A stretch of 6,024 bases of DNA from the NCBI GenBank assembly GCA_023266245.1, contig JAHFRO010000144.1:1-6024 (forward strand), written 5' to 3'. The stretch comes from Betaproteobacteria bacterium. GTDB lineage: Bacteria; Pseudomonadota; Gammaproteobacteria; Burkholderiales; SG8-41. The first letter of the stretch is position 1, and the number at the start of each line of letters is the position of its first letter. Under the pieces are notes generated by a model, which saw nothing but the letters and a program-made list of their open reading frames with translations, had not been told where the DNA came from and did not search any database. Below are positions 4,645 to 6,024 of the stretch, piece after piece. Position numbers and translations under genes: made by a program.

Positions 4645-6024
4645 ATGACACTCGGTGTCGACACTTTCCTCACGACGGCGGCAGGCGATGAGCGGGCCGT
4701 GGGGGCGGCCTTGCTCACAAGGCTCGAACCGTGCGCTGACTGGGCTCCTCGCGCCAAGGCCCTCGCGTTCGACCTCACGACGGCCGTGGTGGAGCGACCG
4801 CTGCCGCTGCTCGACGTGCAGCGCTGGCTGTCGGCATTTCCCATTGACACGCCGCTCGGAAAAGCGCTGTTCCGGCTGGCCGAAGCTTTGCCGCACACGC
4901 CAGACGCAGCGAACCAGTGCGCGCTGCTCGCGCGCCTGCCTGGGCTGTCGAGCCGCCTCGCGCAACGCCTCGCACGGCCACTCGCCCATTTCGTCCTCGC
5001 CGCCTTCAGCCGTCAGTTTGTATACGGAGAGCGCATCGAGCGCGCATTATCGCGATCGCGCCGTGAGCGCCCGCCTCGTCAGCAGCAAACGTTCTCGTTC
5101 GACATGCTGGGCGAGGGGGCGCGCACCCGCGAGGACGCCGAGCACAATTTCACCCGTTACCTCGAGGCGGTGCGCGCCGTGGGCGCGTCGGCGTGCCAGG
5201 AAGGACAGGACTGGCAGCATCGCTCGGGCGTGTCGATCAAGCTGAGCGCGATTCATCCGCGCTGCGAAGCTTCGCAGTACCCGCACAGCCGCGACGAGCT
5301 GCTCGATCACTTGCGCCTGCTGTGCCGCGCGGCAGCCGAGGCCGGCATCGGGCTCACCATCGACGCCGAGGAATCCGAGCGGCTGGCGCTGCAGCTCGAT
5401 CTGTTCGCGGCGCTGTCCGCCGATGCCTCTCTGGCAGCGTGGCCTGGCCTCGGGCTGGCGGTACAGGCCTATCAGTTGCGGGCGACGCATGCGCTGGCAG
5501 CGGTACTGGCTGCCGCGCGGCACCGCCGCGAGCGCGGCGGTGCCGCCGTCGCCGTGCGGCTGGTCAAAGGCGCCTACTGGGACGCCGAGATCCGGCGCGC
5601 GCAGGAACTCGGTCTCGACGATTACCCGGTGTTCACGGACAAGCGCCTCACCGATTTGTCGTATCTGGCGTGCGCCCGCGTGCTGCTCGCGAACCGCGAG
5701 CTCGTATGCCCGCAGTTCGCCACGCACAATCCGATCACGCTGGCTTGCGTGCTCGCTCTTGCCGCCGTGCGATCCTCTGCCGCGCCTAGCGAGCCGTCGT
5801 TCGAGTGTCAGCGCTTGCATGGCATGGGGCAATCGCTGCAGCGTGCGCTCGCCACGCTGCACCCGCAATTACCGGTGCGCATTTACGCGCCGGTCGGCCG
5901 GCAGCAAGAGCTGCTCGCCTACCTGGTGCGCAGGCTGCTCGAGAACGGCGCCAGCACGTCGTTCGTGCGCCAGGCGGCGCGCACGCGCAGTGCGCCAGGC
6001 CTGGTTTCCGCGGGCCTTGCCTGC
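4645..6024 (+). CDS. putA: PutA-like proline dehydrogenase, cut by the window end
   Basis: At least 460 codons are open to the window edge. The protein is a FAD-dependent proline dehydrogenase, oxidising proline to pyrroline-5-carboxylate. Conserved active-site segments are FSFDMLGEGAR (M154), SIKLSAIHPR (K199), IDAEES (D240), VRLVKGAYWD (R305, Y311), FATHN (H361), RIYAPVG (Y414) and VRRLLENGAS (R429, R430, E433). These match E. coli PutA K329, D370, R431, Y437, H487, Y540, R555, R556 and E559, with the same spacing except four extra residues between D240 and R305. The N-terminal part is short: there is no ribbon-helix-helix domain, so it is unlikely to repress its own gene, and the helical region with LGKALFRLAEAL leads quickly to the barrel. 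Whether a pyrroline-5-carboxylate dehydrogenase half follows cannot be seen, so a stand-alone enzyme is possible. The start is unsure: ATG 4645 has no clear Shine-Dalgarno, and TTG 4624, after GAAGATAAG, is an alternative. Confidence 0.88.
   Translation, partial: MTLGVDTFLTTAAGDERAVGAALLTRLEPCADWAPRAKALAFDLTTAVVERPLPLLDVQRWLSAFPIDTPLGKALFRLAEALPHTPDAANQCALLARLPGLSSRLAQRLARPLAHFVLAAFSRQFVYGERIERALSRSRRERPPRQQQTFSFDMLGEGARTREDAEHNFTRYLEAVRAVGASACQEGQDWQHRSGVSIKLSAIHPRCEASQYPHSRDELLDHLRLLCRAAAEAGIGLTIDAEESERLALQLDLFAALSADASLAAWPGLGLAVQAYQLRATHALAAVLAAARHRRERGGAAVAVRLVKGAYWDAEIRRAQELGLDDYPVFTDKRLTDLSYLACARVLLANRELVCPQFATHNPITLACVLALAAVRSSAAPSEPSFECQRLHGMGQSLQRALATLHPQLPVRIYAPVGRQQELLAYLVRRLLENGASTSFVRQAARTRSAPGLVSAGLAC
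5517..5546 (+). repeat. Perfect 13-bp inverted repeat inside the PutA-like gene
   Basis: Bases 5517-5529 are the exact reverse complement of 5534-5546, separated by GAGC. In RNA this is a very stable, nearly all G-C hairpin. It lies within the reading frame and encodes the arginine/glycine/alanine-rich stretch around RHRRERGGAA, just before the VRLVKGAYW strand of the proline dehydrogenase barrel. No T tract follows. Confidence 0.8.

Noticed and set aside
3895..4989. Long open frame on the - strand across livF and the start of the PutA-like gene
   Set aside because: It spans two convincing + strand genes and their spacer, shows no recognisable domain, and has shadow-type composition.
4655..5245. 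Separate + strand gene at the start of the PutA-like region
   Set aside because: Ser- and Arg-rich translation in another frame. The frame starting at 4645 runs continuously into proline dehydrogenase motifs.
5047..5868. Long open frame on the - strand across the proline dehydrogenase region
   Set aside because: The + strand frame carries every expected active-site segment. The - strand product has no recognisable motif.

Overview
The window is G+C-rich DNA (about two thirds by eye, not counted) that is almost completely coding on the + strand, with C/G-ending codons and tightly packed genes. This style, the types of protein, and a PutA without an N-terminal DNA-binding domain fit a proteobacterium. 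A betaproteobacterium (Burkholderiales-like) is the best guess, but an alphaproteobacterium cannot be excluded. There is no sign of a mobile element, phage, CRISPR array or RNA gene.

Layout. Bases 1-26 look like the last codons of an upstream gene. Bases 67-4596 hold a complete five-gene high-affinity branched-chain amino acid type (HAAT/Liv) ABC importer in the order binding protein, permease, permease, ATPase, ATPase. The binding-protein gene (67-1317) has a near-perfect Shine-Dalgarno and a Tat-like signal peptide. A 46-base gap with a strong hairpin follows. Then come livH-type (1364-2224), livM-type (2221-3153), livG-type (3150-3890) and livF-type (3880-4596) genes, linked by overlaps of 4, 4 and 11 bases, so the last four are almost certainly translationally coupled. 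After a 48-base gap, an open frame from about 4645 runs off the window end (6024). It encodes the proline dehydrogenase half of a PutA-like protein.

How the genes work together. The binding protein captures a solute in the periplasm and delivers it to the LivH/LivM channel, which is driven by the LivG/LivF ATPases. The substrate cannot be read from the sequence. The binding protein resembles the broad Peripla_BP_6 group whose members bind amino acids, amides, urea or aromatic acids. The adjacent proline dehydrogenase, with no terminator visible between, makes an amino acid or proline-related substrate worth testing but proves nothing.

The system itself is a known one; I do not see a new type of system. 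The points most worth a second look are the hairpin after the binding-protein gene together with the missing Shine-Dalgarno of livH, a perfect 13-bp inverted repeat inside the proline dehydrogenase gene at the place where the protein seems to carry extra residues, the shortened N-terminal region of that PutA-like protein, and the altered ABC signature of the LivG-type ATPase.
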